Under the pieces are notes generated by a model. The model was not told where the DNA came from and did not search any database. It saw only the letters and a list, made by a program, of their open reading frames with translations. Made by a program: the position numbers and the translations under genes. Shown here in pieces: positions 56,301 to 59,193 of a stretch of 60,000 nt of DNA. Source of the DNA: Tubiluchus corallicola (taxonomy: Eukaryota > Priapulida > Priapulimorpha > Priapulimorphida > Tubiluchidae); assembly GCA_030141605.1 (NCBI GenBank), contig JAQGDQ010000151.1:126001-186000 (forward strand), in the 5' to 3' direction. Each line of letters opens with the position of its first letter. The stretch's first letter is position 1.

Positions 56301-59193
56301 TAATCTTGCTTGACCTATTCCATTCTTCACTGGTTTCTACTAGTCTTAGGATCGGAAATTCTGCAGACAGCTTTTTTGTCTGCATTCTCCACCAATTTCT
56401 CTCGGCTGCTACTATTGCACATTCTGTTAGTGCTTTTACTTAGCTTTTTTTTAATTATATTACACATCTATCCATCTCGGCTGTCTTCCATGACCGCTTT
56501 TGCTTCATTTTGTCCTCAAAAGATAGACACGTTCGTGCCAGTTACACTGCAAAATGAAACAGAAACTTCTGGGATGGATTGGTCTGCTTTTGGGCTCGAC
56601 GCCAGGTCCTCAACTGCTGATAAGTTGACTGAGCTGTAGAGATACATTTACCTGATCCAAAAAATGACTGCTTTCAGTCAGTTTAATACATTACTTTTTT
56701 TTAAATTATCCTTTTTCTGGTTGGGAATATGCTAATTTTTATTTAATTTTAAACACATCCAAAAACTAAATTGTCAGATGATCTTTTCGAAGCAACCAGT
56801 TTAAAATTTTCAGGTTCTTGAGTTTTCTGTGTTAATAGTGTTTAAACTTTTAAAACTTGTCTTTCAGATACACTTTTCAGTGAGTTTTTTATGTTTTCAC
56901 AGTAAAGAGAAAACTGCAGATGCAATCGAAAGAGTAACGGAACAATTTCGGGACAAACAGACGGGTTCATTTGCTGCCGGATCTTTTTTTAGAATATCTT
57001 CATGGGTAAGTACAGCAGCCAAATAATATTAAAGCATTTTTAGAGTAAACTAACTTTTTTAAGTTGCTGATCAAACTAACCAAACTGGATGTTAACTACA
57101 CATTGTGGTTTCATCATACTTAATAACTTGGGAAATTTCGTCTGCTTAGCAATTTGTCTATAAATCTTGACCAATATCAGTGAAACATTAATTTCATATG
57201 TTTGCTGCCGCTTGCTTGGAAATGTTTCGGAAACATTTCTGTGCTAAATAAATTAAGCATGTATTTTCAGGCTTGTTAATGTTAATGATATAGGTCACCA
57301 TTCATGTTGTTCATGTAAATGATTTTCTAAATTATCACTCTCAACCACTGCAATCTTAATTAGATTACTTAATCGATCTGTTATGTTGAATTGTTTATGT
57401 TGAGAAATAACAAAGTTACTGGCAAACTAACCTCCACTTTGTGTGTTTGCATTAATGCATTTGAATGACTGATGTTGATGTCAAATGGAGCTGCATTGCA
57501 TTTTACAAATGTTACTATTGCTGCTTTTATTATTTGAACATTAATCATCTTGAAATGTCATGCATGAATAATAAAACTGTTCATCCGCACTCACGTTTTA
57601 AAGTTTAGCTCTTGGACTGGCTTTTATTTGCAAAATCATTTTTTTTCAGGTGGGAAAAAGCGAAATAAAATTTGAAACGGAAGAGGACTGGTTAGCCTGG
57701 TTGCGGAATTCTAACCGTTTAGAAGATAATACCGAAAAAGAAATATATGAGGAACTCAAAACCTCGAACAATGTGTTGTTAAAGATGGCAAAAAAGTTTA
57801 GCAAAGGTGCACAGGAGGAGTTCAGAAAAGCTTATGTAGCCCAAAGGCAAATTCTGAAACGTAGAGCAGAACTGAAAAAGAGAGGCGCGAGCATATACGA
57901 ACCTGATGACTGGTGGGGATATGAACTCATCTACATTAAAAAAGAACGAAGTTTTTGGGATGGCATCATTGCCTTGTTTAATATTCTCTGCTGTACTTGT
58001 GACTGTGAATGTGAGTTACCATGGTGGTGTCTCTATGTTGCCTGGACAGTTCTTGTTGTTTCCTCATTAATTTCTTCTTACCTAGTTATGCTTTACGGAC
58101 TAAGTTACGGATATAACAAAAGCGTTGACTGGTTGATTTCCATGGTGACATCATTCTTTCAAAGCCTGTTTTTCAGTGAACCAATAAAAGCTTTGCTTAC
58201 TGCTGCATTTCTCGCTTTTCTATTTAGAAAGCCGCCAGAGTTGGAGGGAGAACCTTATAATGTTCCTCTGCAAGAAGGTGAAGAATATCTTCAACAAACC
58301 TATTTTGATACCTATCAAAGGTGAGAAAAAATATTCCATTATAAAAATAAGTGTCACAATTACGTGCACCGTGTGAGCAATCCCTATTGCAACTGTGTTA
58401 TAGATATTTGTTCACACTCTTCCTCAAGCATAGTCTGTAAATAGGATGTTTTTCTCATATTGAATTTTGATGTCACAGTCTTATAGGCATTTGATTCTTT
58501 CGGCCACTTCTTATGTTTTGAGTGCAGATGAACTTCTACTTTTTTAAATACTGACAAAGAACTTACTTCCAGAGAATGCCACTGACTGTATAGGCCTTCT
58601 GGCTACTTTATTTCTATGCATACTTTCTTCTTCCAGCTATATGCTGTAACCTGATAAAAATATTCCCATGTATTGGACATCGGCTTCCATGAGTATTAAT
58701 TAGTGCATCACCAAATTTGTCCAAATCAGTTAATACTTAAAGTTTTTTTAATTTTAGTTGGTTTTCTTGTCCTGAAAAGTTGATGAAAAGTTATTAAAAA
58801 ATTTACTTGCATTAAAAAATTTACTTGCTTGCTTATGCTTACCTTGTAGATTTTGTAGTTTCCATAATTACAGAAAACATTCCCAGTTTTGTTGATCTGA
58901 GAAAATGTAAATGCTGACTTGAAAAATGAACACCGTGTAGCAACATTTCACTATACTCATACATTTTGTTTAACTTTGTGTGTATTTTGCCCACAGCTAT
59001 TTTTAGCTTTCTACATTTTTAGCTTGCTTCAGCGTCGGGAGAAATGTCAACCTCCAGATGAGAGGCAAATTGCTGCCACCAGGGAACGGCTCGTTTACCG
59101 ACGAAAAATGCGGCGGCTTCTTAATGATATTGCACTATACTTTTGTTATGCTTTGGTACTCTCCAGATTCATCTACCATGTTGTTGATACCAG
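5572..59193 (+). CDS. polycystin-1 family protein (REJ, Cys-rich, PLAT, GPS, PLAT, TM), partial gene, 27 exons
   Basis: A receptor-channel-like membrane protein of the PKD1/PKD1L/sea-urchin REJ group. Members sit in the plasma or ciliary membrane, are often self-cleaved at a GPS motif, and pair with TRPP channels. Joining the 27 exons gives 4,879 nt in one open frame, with intron phases that agree at every border. Approximate residues: REJ end 1-118; helical plus GAIN-like region 118-513; 32-Cys block about 560-815; ectodomain PLAT 820-940; GPS 950-995; TM1 about 1023-1046; PLAT 1057-1195; conserved HLW, RPP, SFTR-like motifs 1197-1231; TM2 onward to 1626. The start codon, PKD/lectin modules, last membrane helices and C-tail lie outside the window. 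Two introns exceed 7.9 and 11.4 kb because of transposons. The extra PLAT and Cys-rich module are unlike the textbook family layout. Confidence 0.93.
5665..7019. other. intron 1, left part: degenerate short-word repeats only
   Basis: No coding. About 6186-6275 matches 44312-44384 in the same orientation (shared CAATTT.AATTGACA and AACCAGGCC words). At about 6432-6500 there is a loose tandem of an ACATTTGGACACA-like word, the same word family as at 13200-13395 and 32030-32130 on the other strand. Confidence 0.6.
7296..8129 (+). pseudogene. LINE ORF1-like protein, frameshifted
   Basis: Two open pieces (7296-7580 and 7605-8129) form one L1-like ORF1 protein broken by a stop or frameshift near 7580. 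The first part is a coiled coil ([26 protein letters not shown]). The second has the RNA-binding domain pattern [18 protein letters not shown], a VYEDLT motif and a WTADGKI end. It normally packages LINE RNA. It is followed directly by an RT fragment, so the endonuclease and most of the RT are missing. Confidence 0.75.
8129..8535 (+). pseudogene. LINE reverse transcriptase fragment, decayed
   Basis: The RT motifs of a Jockey/CR1-type LINE are visible: YGIRG at about 8163, [23 protein letters not shown] (about 8269-8316), an in-frame stop where YINDL is expected, then QFTDDATLF in place of the usual FADD box. The change of A to T before DD and the stop show that it is dead. It abuts the ORF1 remnant at 8129, which suggests an internal deletion of the endonuclease and N-terminal RT. 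Confidence 0.8.
8680..9538 (-). pseudogene. minus-strand acidic/coiled-coil ORF remnant, probably a mobile-element ORF1
   Basis: Read on the minus strand, 9538-9272 is open and encodes an acidic N-terminal part ([16 protein letters not shown]) followed by [22 protein letters not shown]. The sequence then remains rich in Glu, Lys, Arg and Gln to about 8700 (for example [20 protein letters not shown]) with several frame breaks. A coiled coil is likely. The family is not recognised, and LINE ORF1 or gag are the best guesses. Confidence 0.45.
9626..9705 (+). repeat. inverted repeat, left arm (pair with 10317-10395)
   Basis: Positions 9675-9702 are an exact 28-nt reverse-complement match to 10321-10348. 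Weaker similarity extends outward (GGCGCTA, then AACACT). The enclosed 618 bp show no ORF. Confidence 0.85.
10317..10395 (-). repeat. inverted repeat, right arm (pair with 9626-9705)
   Basis: Partner of 9626-9705. Together they could form the ends of a roughly 0.75-kb MITE or a foldback element, inserted between two minus-strand ORF remnants. Confidence 0.85.
10373..10525 (-). pseudogene. short basic ORF start, possible element ORF1 N-terminus
   Basis: The minus strand encodes [20 protein letters not shown] followed by a Ser/Cys-rich stretch. A lysine/arginine-rich N-terminus is common in retroelement ORF1 and gag proteins. It lies upstream (minus sense) of the coiled-coil remnant at 8680-9538 and may belong to the same element, split by the inverted-repeat insertion. 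This is inference. Confidence 0.3.
10960..11375 (+). repeat. dispersed repeat copy A (inverted copy at 43450-43820)
   Basis: This block is the diverged reverse complement of 43450-43820. Shared landmarks in order: ATGTTCGTAT, GCAAGAGAGAC, GCAAAGCAAGGCTAACTGGC, CTGTATTTTGTAGTGCTTTG, CGTCTCTACATTCTGTT, TGTTTAGTTT.GTTTAG, and GGAGCGATAGAC at the end. No coding potential is seen, which fits a non-autonomous element. Confidence 0.85.
11376..13199. other. intron 1, central part without recognisable gene
   Basis: AT-rich DNA. Around 11990-12085 a TTTCTGGGAAA-like word recurs imperfectly. The same word family appears at 53050-53180, 54150-54230 and 54690-54740. Confidence 0.5.
13200..13395. repeat. 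degenerate tandem of a TGTGTCCAAAT-like word
   Basis: Around ten imperfect copies of a 15-22 bp phrase (examples CTATGTGTCTAAATGG, TATGCGTCCAAATAG, CTGTGTCCAAAATG). The same phrase is found at 32030-32130 and, on the other strand, at 6432-6500. Confidence 0.6.
13664..13777 (+). CDS. polycystin exon 2 (REJ core)
   Basis: Acceptor GTCTAG, then 114 nt with phase 1 at both ends, donor GTAGGT. It encodes the REJ signature: [16 protein letters not shown] followed by PLTYKFFY. The DDDxPLTY pattern is a hallmark of REJ domains in PKD1-family proteins. Its upstream intron of 8 kb is filled with element remnants. Confidence 0.92.
13806..14045 (+). pseudogene. LINE RT fragment (second copy) just after exon 2
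   Basis: A short open frame holds [20 protein letters not shown] and then QFAGDTTLF. The catalytic FADD box is changed to FAGD, so it is inactive. It resembles the RT at 8129-8535 and begins only 29 bp after the exon 2 donor. Confidence 0.85.
14031..14395 (-). pseudogene. HerA/FtsK-like packaging ATPase remnant (Polinton/adintovirus-type)
   Basis: On the minus strand the region reads through a Walker-A-like [10 protein letters not shown] (the usual GKS lysine is replaced by Asn), a Walker [11 protein letters not shown], then a VFTKLAHH segment and a VFITQNLF segment. The order matches the packaging ATPases of Polinton/Maverick elements and adintoviruses, which pump DNA into capsids. The lost P-loop lysine and the lack of a start show that it is not functional. 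Assignment is from motif memory. A profile search would settle it. Confidence 0.5.
14432..14483. repeat. near-perfect 25-nt hairpin
   Basis: Two 25-nt arms (starting CACACTAATTGTT) are separated by TT and differ at one position. The arms could form a stable cruciform in this AT-rich region. It lies just upstream (minus sense) of the ATPase-like remnant. Confidence 0.9.
14484..15295. other. intron 2 stretch without recognised gene
   Basis: Short open frames exist on both strands (for example 14692-14898 minus), but none carries a family motif I know. It may be further decayed element DNA between the ATPase-like remnant and the ORFs at 15296-16580. Confidence 0.35.
15296..15813 (+). pseudogene. 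unidentified element-like ORF pair
   Basis: Two adjoining open frames: 15296-15604 (charged, helical, with [26 protein letters not shown]) and 15619-15813 ([20 protein letters not shown]). Sequence complexity and charge pattern look protein-like, and local base composition is more balanced than in the surrounding intron. No family is recognised. Position between an ATPase-like remnant and an exonuclease-like ORF suggests parts of one decayed large DNA element. Confidence 0.35.
16205..16580 (+). pseudogene. transposon-associated exonuclease-like ORF, frameshifted
   Basis: An upstream piece (TIDAFQCR, about 16253-16280) shifts frame into an ORF with [21 protein letters not shown], a YSELDDIV region, [12 protein letters not shown] and a terminal VSIEDL. 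This pattern, with an FKPP.PW motif and a VxVKG.EK-like strand, resembles RNase H-fold/DEDD-type ORFs that I associate with invertebrate mobile elements. The exact family name is uncertain. The first acidic motif is degraded. Confidence 0.4.
16581..17198. other. intron 2 gap before the BEL/Pao element
   Basis: No coding or repeat that I can identify. The BEL/Pao left LTR begins at about 17199. Confidence 0.5.
17199..17382 (-). repeat. BEL/Pao 3' LTR with internal deletion
   Basis: Begins TGTTTGGGTTTTA and ends near AAGAACA in + strand reading. The first roughly 90 and last roughly 95 bp match the other LTR closely, but about 300 bp in the middle are absent; the junction is near 17286-17290. 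Confidence 0.82.
17808..18317 (-). pseudogene. BEL/Pao integrase core and C-terminal part
   Basis: 18317-18112 reads [16 protein letters not shown], the second catalytic Asp region (usual form SDNGTNF). A frameshift near 18112 moves the GGVWEPM segment with the catalytic Glu into another frame. 18026-17808 continues with [22 protein letters not shown] and RRKWRQIQ, the Pao integrase C-terminal hallmark. Its product would insert element DNA into the host genome, but this copy is broken. The long + strand frame at 17567-18121 is a shadow. Confidence 0.85.
18676..19215 (-). pseudogene. BEL/Pao RNase H to integrase linker region
   Basis: 19215-18982 and 18927-18676 are broken pieces. The last ends [15 protein letters not shown], which matches the conserved LxPFxDxxGxxRVGG motif before the zinc-binding domain of Pao integrases. 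The first contains the [11 protein letters not shown] motif typical of the end of the Pao RNase H/adjacent region. Confidence 0.75.
19345..20121 (-). pseudogene. BEL/Pao reverse transcriptase
   Basis: 258-residue open segment with [52 protein letters not shown] and LRFLWW, as in Pao RTs. The catalytic box reads NFYEDDLL where FYVDD is usual; both aspartates are kept but Val is replaced by Glu. The reading continues to DRILGVKW, the start of the RNase H-side region. It is the longest intact frame left in this element. Confidence 0.92.
20200..20574 (-). pseudogene. BEL/Pao protease-RT linker region
   Basis: Reads [20 protein letters not shown] then [13 protein letters not shown], the strongly conserved linker found between the aspartic protease and RT of Pao elements. 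It directly continues the protease frame at 20585 after a small break. Confidence 0.85.
20585..21061 (-). pseudogene. BEL/Pao aspartic protease (DUF1758-type)
   Basis: Contains [12 protein letters not shown], then [13 protein letters not shown], the protease active-site loop (LLDxGSxxSF). The residue after the catalytic Asp is Pro rather than Ser/Thr, which would likely impair activity. It cuts the element polyprotein. Confidence 0.85.
21103..21357 (-). pseudogene. BEL/Pao gag zinc-knuckle region, degraded
   Basis: A first motif C-F-L-C with a downstream H and C and a second motif [16 protein letters not shown] are visible. The usual second Cys of the second knuckle is Arg, so RNA binding would be affected. 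Confidence 0.7.
21569..22140 (-). pseudogene. BEL/Pao gag DUF1759-like domain with frameshift
   Basis: 22043-21816 reads [19 protein letters not shown], the DUF1759 start, and breaks at about 21830. 21838-21569 continues it with [17 protein letters not shown] then GRFG and a Trp-Leu segment. A 52-53 bp tandem duplication (22034-22086 and 22087-22140) lies at the 5' edge and interrupts the gag frame. Confidence 0.8.
22034..22140. repeat. 52-53 bp tandem duplication inside gag
   Basis: Two adjacent copies start AAACGTTCATG and share CCATTCTGACTAGCCCTACC and AGAAATTCCTAGAATTATTT; they differ at only a few bases, so the duplication is fairly recent. Confidence 0.9.
22310..22970 (-). pseudogene. 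glycogenin-derived segment captured inside the BEL/Pao gag
   Basis: The minus strand encodes about 215 residues of glycogenin, the enzyme that self-glucosylates a tyrosine to prime glycogen synthesis. Seen in order: [39 protein letters not shown] (with the Mn-binding DxD), [15 protein letters not shown], a one-base frameshift near 22625, [25 protein letters not shown] (tyrosine region), [14 protein letters not shown] and [11 protein letters not shown]. The N-terminal 60 residues and the glycogen-synthase-binding tail are missing. It has no introns although glycogenin genes are normally split, so it is cDNA-derived. It lies in the same orientation as the flanking gag parts. Confidence 0.85.
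22975..23475 (-). pseudogene. BEL/Pao gag N-terminal coiled coil
   Basis: Open on the minus strand for 166 residues. It holds a [17 protein letters not shown] helix followed by Ser/Thr-rich linkers, as in Pao gag N-termini. It ends in a stop where the glycogenin segment begins. The 5' LTR starts 100 bp upstream. Confidence 0.7.
23575..24064 (-). repeat. BEL/Pao 5' LTR (full-length)
   Basis: About 490 bp. Its first 90 bp (from TGTTTGGGTTTTACGGTGAC) and last 90 bp (through GGTAAGTTAACTTAATCTAA) match the left LTR at 17199-17382 at roughly 90 percent, so the element is not very young. Confidence 0.85.
24066..25255. other. intron 2 end: telomere-like repeats and a SINE-like motif
   Basis: From about 24620 to 25080 the words TTAGGG, GGGTTAG and close variants recur, with short pure runs at 24866-24896. 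At about 24892-24945 a TGGGTAAAGG and GGTTCAAATCC pair looks like pol III boxes. An (AGT)n run lies at 24495-24513. No coding sequence before the exon 3 acceptor. Confidence 0.55.
25256..25401 (+). CDS. polycystin exon 3 (REJ end)
   Basis: Acceptor TTTTTTCAG, phase 1 in and phase 0 out, donor GTGAGT. Encodes [20 protein letters not shown] and [16 protein letters not shown], the LPxGL and D.yGA strand pairs that close the REJ region. Confidence 0.92.
25402..27576. other. intron 3: diverged repeated block, no gene
   Basis: A block near 25725-26010 recurs at 26283-26520 (shared CATTACTCCT.CA.GAAGC, TGAACGGA, TTGGATT.GCAATG). No coding sequence is recognised before the exon 4 acceptor. Confidence 0.55.
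27577..27721 (+). CDS. polycystin exon 4
   Basis: Acceptor TCTTCCAG, phase 0 to 1, donor GTCAGT. Encodes [20 protein letters not shown] and an N-glycosylation-like NST followed by C, matching the linker after REJ. Confidence 0.85.
28581..28714 (+). CDS. polycystin exon 5 (start of helical GAIN-A-like region)
   Basis: Acceptor GTTAACAG, donor GTAAAC, phase 1 to 0. Encodes a helical stretch [20 protein letters not shown] and [15 protein letters not shown], as in the region between REJ and GAIN subdomain B. Confidence 0.87.
29129..29254 (+). CDS. polycystin exon 6 (helical)
   Basis: 42 codons in phase 0 on both sides, donor GTGAGT. Encodes helices with [13 protein letters not shown] and one NQT sequon. 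Confidence 0.87.
29255..30476. other. intron 6, no gene seen
   Basis: 1.2 kb of AT-rich DNA with no coding or repeat signal that I can name. Confidence 0.6.
30477..30568 (+). CDS. polycystin exon 7 (helical)
   Basis: Acceptor TTTACAG, phase 0 to 2, donor GTATGT. Encodes [20 protein letters not shown] and an ESTK end. Confidence 0.87.
30569..32531. other. intron 7: odd ORF, SINE-like motifs, TGTGTCCAAAT-type repeats
   Basis: 30675-30902 is a + strand frame ending in a Cys-rich hydrophobic tail (see findings). Between about 31150 and 31450 the minus strand shows tRNA-like A/B boxes (TAGCTGGTAAA and TATTCAACCCC) that suggest SINE remnants. 32030-32130 holds TGTGTCCAAATGTC-like words. Confidence 0.45.
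32532..32676 (+). CDS. polycystin exon 8 (helical)
   Basis: Acceptor CTTTCCAG, phase 2 to 0, donor GTAAGG. Encodes [18 protein letters not shown] and [15 protein letters not shown]. Confidence 0.88.
32677..33295. other. intron 8, no gene seen
   Basis: AT-rich intron sequence; nothing recognised. Confidence 0.6.
33296..33446 (+). CDS. polycystin exon 9
   Basis: Acceptor TATTTAG, phase 0 to 1, donor GTAACT. Encodes [20 protein letters not shown] then [16 protein letters not shown]. Confidence 0.88.
33447..34110. other. intron 9, left part, no gene seen
   Basis: AT-rich intron DNA that leads into the minisatellite at 34111. Confidence 0.6.
34111..36670. repeat. 2.56-kb CA-rich minisatellite, about 50 copies of a roughly 50-bp unit
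   Basis: Each unit has a (CA)n block of variable length, the hairpin CACCTG-CACT-CAGGTG, then GCGCCCTCACTCACACA and TTAAGTGAAA. Length variation comes mainly from (CA)n, with some broken units near 35105-35150 and 36070-36125. The first few units contain a shorter variant (ACACGCCTGCACTC), also seen near 35355. The array ends 112 bp before the exon 10 acceptor. Confidence 0.97.
36783..36877 (+). CDS. polycystin exon 10 (GAIN-B-like)
   Basis: Acceptor ATTTCAG, phase 1 to 0. The donor is GTTGTT, weaker than the others. Encodes [16 protein letters not shown], matching the fxLPs strand of the PKD1 GAIN region. The phase agrees with exon 11. Confidence 0.8.
36878..37766. other. intron 10, no gene seen
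   Basis: AT-rich. The frame at 37182-37418 has no family resemblance. Confidence 0.6.
37767..37920 (+). CDS. polycystin exon 11 (GAIN-B-like)
   Basis: Acceptor TTTACAG, phase 0 to 1, donor GTATAG. Encodes [17 protein letters not shown], a NPYxW motif conserved in PKD1-family GAIN regions, then [12 protein letters not shown] and FLEIPG. Confidence 0.92.
37921..39109. other. intron 11, no gene seen
   Basis: 1.2 kb of AT-rich intron sequence. Confidence 0.6.
39110..39252 (+). CDS. polycystin exon 12
   Basis: Acceptor ATTTTAG, phase 1 to 0, donor GTAATT. Encodes beta-rich [16 protein letters not shown] and [14 protein letters not shown]. Confidence 0.87.
39253..40536. other. intron 12: tRNA-like SINE head near 39771-39840
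   Basis: At 39781-39833 the + strand has an A box TAGTCTAATGGTAA, an anticodon-arm-like CCTTT-CTGTCTG-AGAGG (anticodon GTC as in tRNA-Asp) and a B-box-like GAGTTTGATAC. The acceptor stem does not close, so it is a SINE head or tRNA pseudogene. The rest of the intron is featureless, with a (TTA)n-like run around 40015-40048. Confidence 0.5.
40537..41458 (+). CDS. polycystin exon 13 (32-cysteine module)
   Basis: A 922-nt exon (phase 0 to 1, acceptor TTACAG, donor GTATGA), far larger than its neighbours. The first 65 residues end in [13 protein letters not shown], like the strand before the GPS in other polycystin-1 proteins. The remaining roughly 240 residues hold 32 cysteines at spacings of mostly 3 to 10 residues, with sequons (NDT, NCT, NST, NCS), so it is probably extracellular and fully disulfide-bonded. 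There are no Gly-rich EGF or LDL-A signatures, and I cannot name the fold. It is followed by an acidic [14 protein letters not shown] linker to the PLAT exons. The frame also runs five codons into the intron. Confidence 0.88.
41459..42849. other. intron 13, no gene seen
   Basis: 1.4 kb of AT-rich intron. Short open frames (42474-42722) have no protein features I know. It ends in a T-rich tract before exon 14. Confidence 0.6.
42850..43000 (+). CDS. polycystin exon 14 (ectodomain PLAT, first half)
   Basis: Acceptor TTTTTTACAG, phase 1 to 2, donor GTAAGT. Encodes [20 protein letters not shown] then VSLHGSL, the Y-x-I...T-x-D...sGT-a-x-V-x-v-x-L-x-G signature of PLAT/LH2 beta-sandwich domains. 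Confidence 0.92.
43450..43820 (-). repeat. dispersed repeat copy B (inverted to 10960-11375)
   Basis: Matches the reverse complement of 10960-11375 in order, including GTCTATCGCTCC, AAACTAAACTAAAC, GAACAGAATGTAGAGACG, CAAAGCACTACAAAATACAG and AGCCTTGC. It differs by many point changes and small gaps. Confidence 0.85.
45022..45123. repeat. (GT)n microsatellite
   Basis: About 100 bp of GT dinucleotides, interrupted once by CTGGGTGGTGGGGGGTGCG. Located 146 bp before the exon 15 acceptor. Confidence 0.97.
45270..45372 (+). CDS. polycystin exon 15 (ectodomain PLAT, middle)
   Basis: Acceptor CTTTCAG, phase 2 to 0, donor GTAGTC. Encodes [20 protein letters not shown] then [14 protein letters not shown], the lGxixxixvwHDNxG.xPxWxL core of PLAT domains. 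Confidence 0.95.
45373..47272. other. intron 15: imperfect foldback, no gene
   Basis: 46413-46500 and 46837-46935 are imperfect reverse complements (GCCAAATA, GAATAAGCAGA, AAAGAAATTGATACAGTAAC words), with about 340 bp between them. Confidence 0.65.
46413..46935. repeat. foldback element with about 90-nt imperfect inverted arms
   Basis: Arms 46413-46500 and 46837-46935. The central 336 bp show no ORF. It may be a MITE-like insertion. Confidence 0.65.
47273..47393 (+). CDS. polycystin exon 16 (ectodomain PLAT, end)
   Basis: Acceptor TTCATTAG, phase 0 to 1, donor GTATTT. Encodes [20 protein letters not shown], the closing V-x-V...Y-x-F-x-C-x-x-W-L strand of a PLAT domain, then a short Cys-containing linker ahead of the GPS. 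Confidence 0.92.
47394..48185. other. intron 16, no gene seen
   Basis: AT-rich intron sequence. Confidence 0.6.
48186..48286 (+). CDS. polycystin exon 17 (GPS, first half)
   Basis: Acceptor TTTTTTCAG, phase 1 to 0, donor GTAATG. Encodes [19 protein letters not shown], the C-x-x-W...W-S...C half of the GPCR proteolysis site motif. Confidence 0.95.
48287..48894. other. intron 17, no gene seen
   Basis: AT-rich intron sequence. Confidence 0.6.
48895..49125 (+). CDS. polycystin exon 18 (GPS second half and TM1)
   Basis: Acceptor TTTTACAG, phase 0 on both sides, donor GTTAGT. Encodes [16 protein letters not shown] (the C-x-C-x-H-x-S/T cleavage half; here HM-S instead of the usual HL-T/S), then the TM1 helix [20 protein letters not shown] followed by YARRKDRED on the cytosolic side. 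Confidence 0.95.
49126..49565. other. intron 18, no gene seen
   Basis: 440 bp of AT-rich intron. Confidence 0.6.
49566..49686 (+). CDS. polycystin exon 19 (cytoplasmic PLAT, start)
   Basis: Acceptor ATTTCCAG, phase 0 to 1, donor GTACAC. Encodes [20 protein letters not shown] then VTVVLHG, the canonical first strands of the PLAT domain that follows TM1 in polycystin-1 proteins. Confidence 0.95.
49687..50278. other. intron 19, no gene seen
   Basis: AT-rich intron sequence. Confidence 0.6.
50279..50438 (+). CDS. polycystin exon 20 (cytoplasmic PLAT, core)
   Basis: Acceptor TTTGTCAG, phase 1 to 2, donor GTGAGT. Encodes [20 protein letters not shown] and [11 protein letters not shown], the PLAT core, aligning with exon 15 of the ectodomain PLAT. 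Confidence 0.95.
50848..50986 (+). CDS. polycystin exon 21 (cytoplasmic PLAT, end)
   Basis: Acceptor TTTTTAAG, phase 2 to 0, donor GTAACT. Encodes [20 protein letters not shown] and NNWLAVDRG, the final PLAT strands. Confidence 0.93.
50987..52161. other. intron 21: TG-rich minisatellite
   Basis: 51088-51300 carries about 3.5 copies of a 47-50 bp unit (phrases ATGACCATGTGTGAGTGTCC and TGTATGTGTATGAAGGTGCG). Minus-strand frames across it are His/Thr-rich artefacts. Confidence 0.85.
51088..51300. repeat. TG-rich minisatellite, about 3.5 copies of 47-50 bp
   Basis: Copies share ATGACCATGT, GAGTGTCCTGTGTATGTG and TATGAAGGTGCGTG. Like the array at 34111-36670, it is alternating purine-pyrimidine-rich and can adopt Z-DNA. 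Confidence 0.9.
52162..52269 (+). CDS. polycystin exon 22 (conserved pre-TM2 loop)
   Basis: Acceptor TTTTGCAG, phase 0 both sides, donor GTTTGT. Encodes [20 protein letters not shown], a strongly conserved polycystin-1 motif (HLW-x-S-x-x-x-RPP-x-S-x-FTR-x-Q). Confidence 0.97.
53281..53351. repeat. (TC)n microsatellite
   Basis: About 70 bp of TC dinucleotides with two TTTC/CCTC interruptions. Confidence 0.97.
54448..54700 (-). mobile_element. LINE RT C-terminal tail (minus strand)
   Basis: The minus strand reads [20 protein letters not shown], then [17 protein letters not shown] and a short tail ending in a TAA stop at 54448-54450. The WNSLP...FK.KLK pattern is the C-terminus of CR1/Jockey-type LINE RTs. 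The upstream part is absent, so it is a 5'-truncated insertion. Confidence 0.82.
55084..55216 (+). CDS. polycystin exon 23 (TM2)
   Basis: Acceptor CTTTGCAG, phase 0 to 1, donor GTACAT. Encodes [20 protein letters not shown] followed by GITEKPEDQ, the conserved second membrane helix and first loop. Confidence 0.96.
55217..55883. other. intron 23, no gene seen
   Basis: AT-rich intron sequence. Confidence 0.6.
55884..55989 (+). CDS. polycystin exon 24 (TM3)
   Basis: Acceptor TAATTGCAG, phase 1 to 2, donor GTAAGA. Encodes [19 protein letters not shown], the conserved [13 protein letters not shown] helix, then [12 protein letters not shown]. Confidence 0.96.
56444..56635 (+). CDS. possible cassette exon 24a in the intracellular loop
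   Basis: The frame is open to a GTAGAG donor at 56636. The only AG in frame with exon 24 is CTTAG at 56441-56443, giving a 192-nt exon with phase 2 on both sides, so it can be included or skipped without shifting the frame. The last part reads [15 protein letters not shown] and [12 protein letters not shown], which looks like a cytoplasmic loop; the first part after the acceptor is T-rich, which weakens the call. Skipping it also gives a clean 24-to-25 junction. Confidence 0.3.
56903..57005 (+). CDS. polycystin exon 25 (intracellular loop)
   Basis: Acceptor TTTTCACAG, phase 2 to 0, donor GTAAGT. Encodes [20 protein letters not shown] and SFFRISSW. Confidence 0.85.
57006..57649. other. intron 25, no gene seen
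   Basis: AT-rich intron ending in a strong T-tract acceptor. Confidence 0.6.
57650..58320 (+). CDS. polycystin exon 26 (intracellular loop, TM4-TM5)
   Basis: 671-nt exon, phase 0 to 2, acceptor TTTTTTTCAG, donor GTGAGA. First 115 residues are a charged helical loop. Then [20 protein letters not shown] begins the conserved LPWWCxYxAW membrane segment, continued by [35 protein letters not shown] and [16 protein letters not shown]. This is a canonical polycystin-1 membrane block. Confidence 0.97.
58321..59022. other. intron 26, no gene seen
   Basis: AT-rich intron. A second AG at 58995-58996 is present but out of phase; 59021-59022 is the phase-correct acceptor for exon 27. Confidence 0.55.
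59023..59193 (+). CDS. polycystin exon 27 (loop and start of next membrane helix)
   Basis: Acceptor TTTTTAG, phase 2 in and out, donor GTAAAA. Encodes [20 protein letters not shown] then [12 protein letters not shown], matching the helix that opens the second membrane block of polycystin-1 proteins. The open phase-2 donor shows that more exons follow beyond the window. Confidence 0.9.

Noticed and set aside
56517-56635. Exon 24a starting after AAAAG at 56511-56515
   Set aside because: The acceptor phase does not fit exon 24 (phase 2) and would put a stop at the junction; the CTTAG acceptor at 56443 is the only consistent one.
58991-59022. Alternative acceptor at 58995-58996 for exon 27
   Set aside because: It would need phase 0, while exon 26 ends in phase 2; using it creates an early stop.
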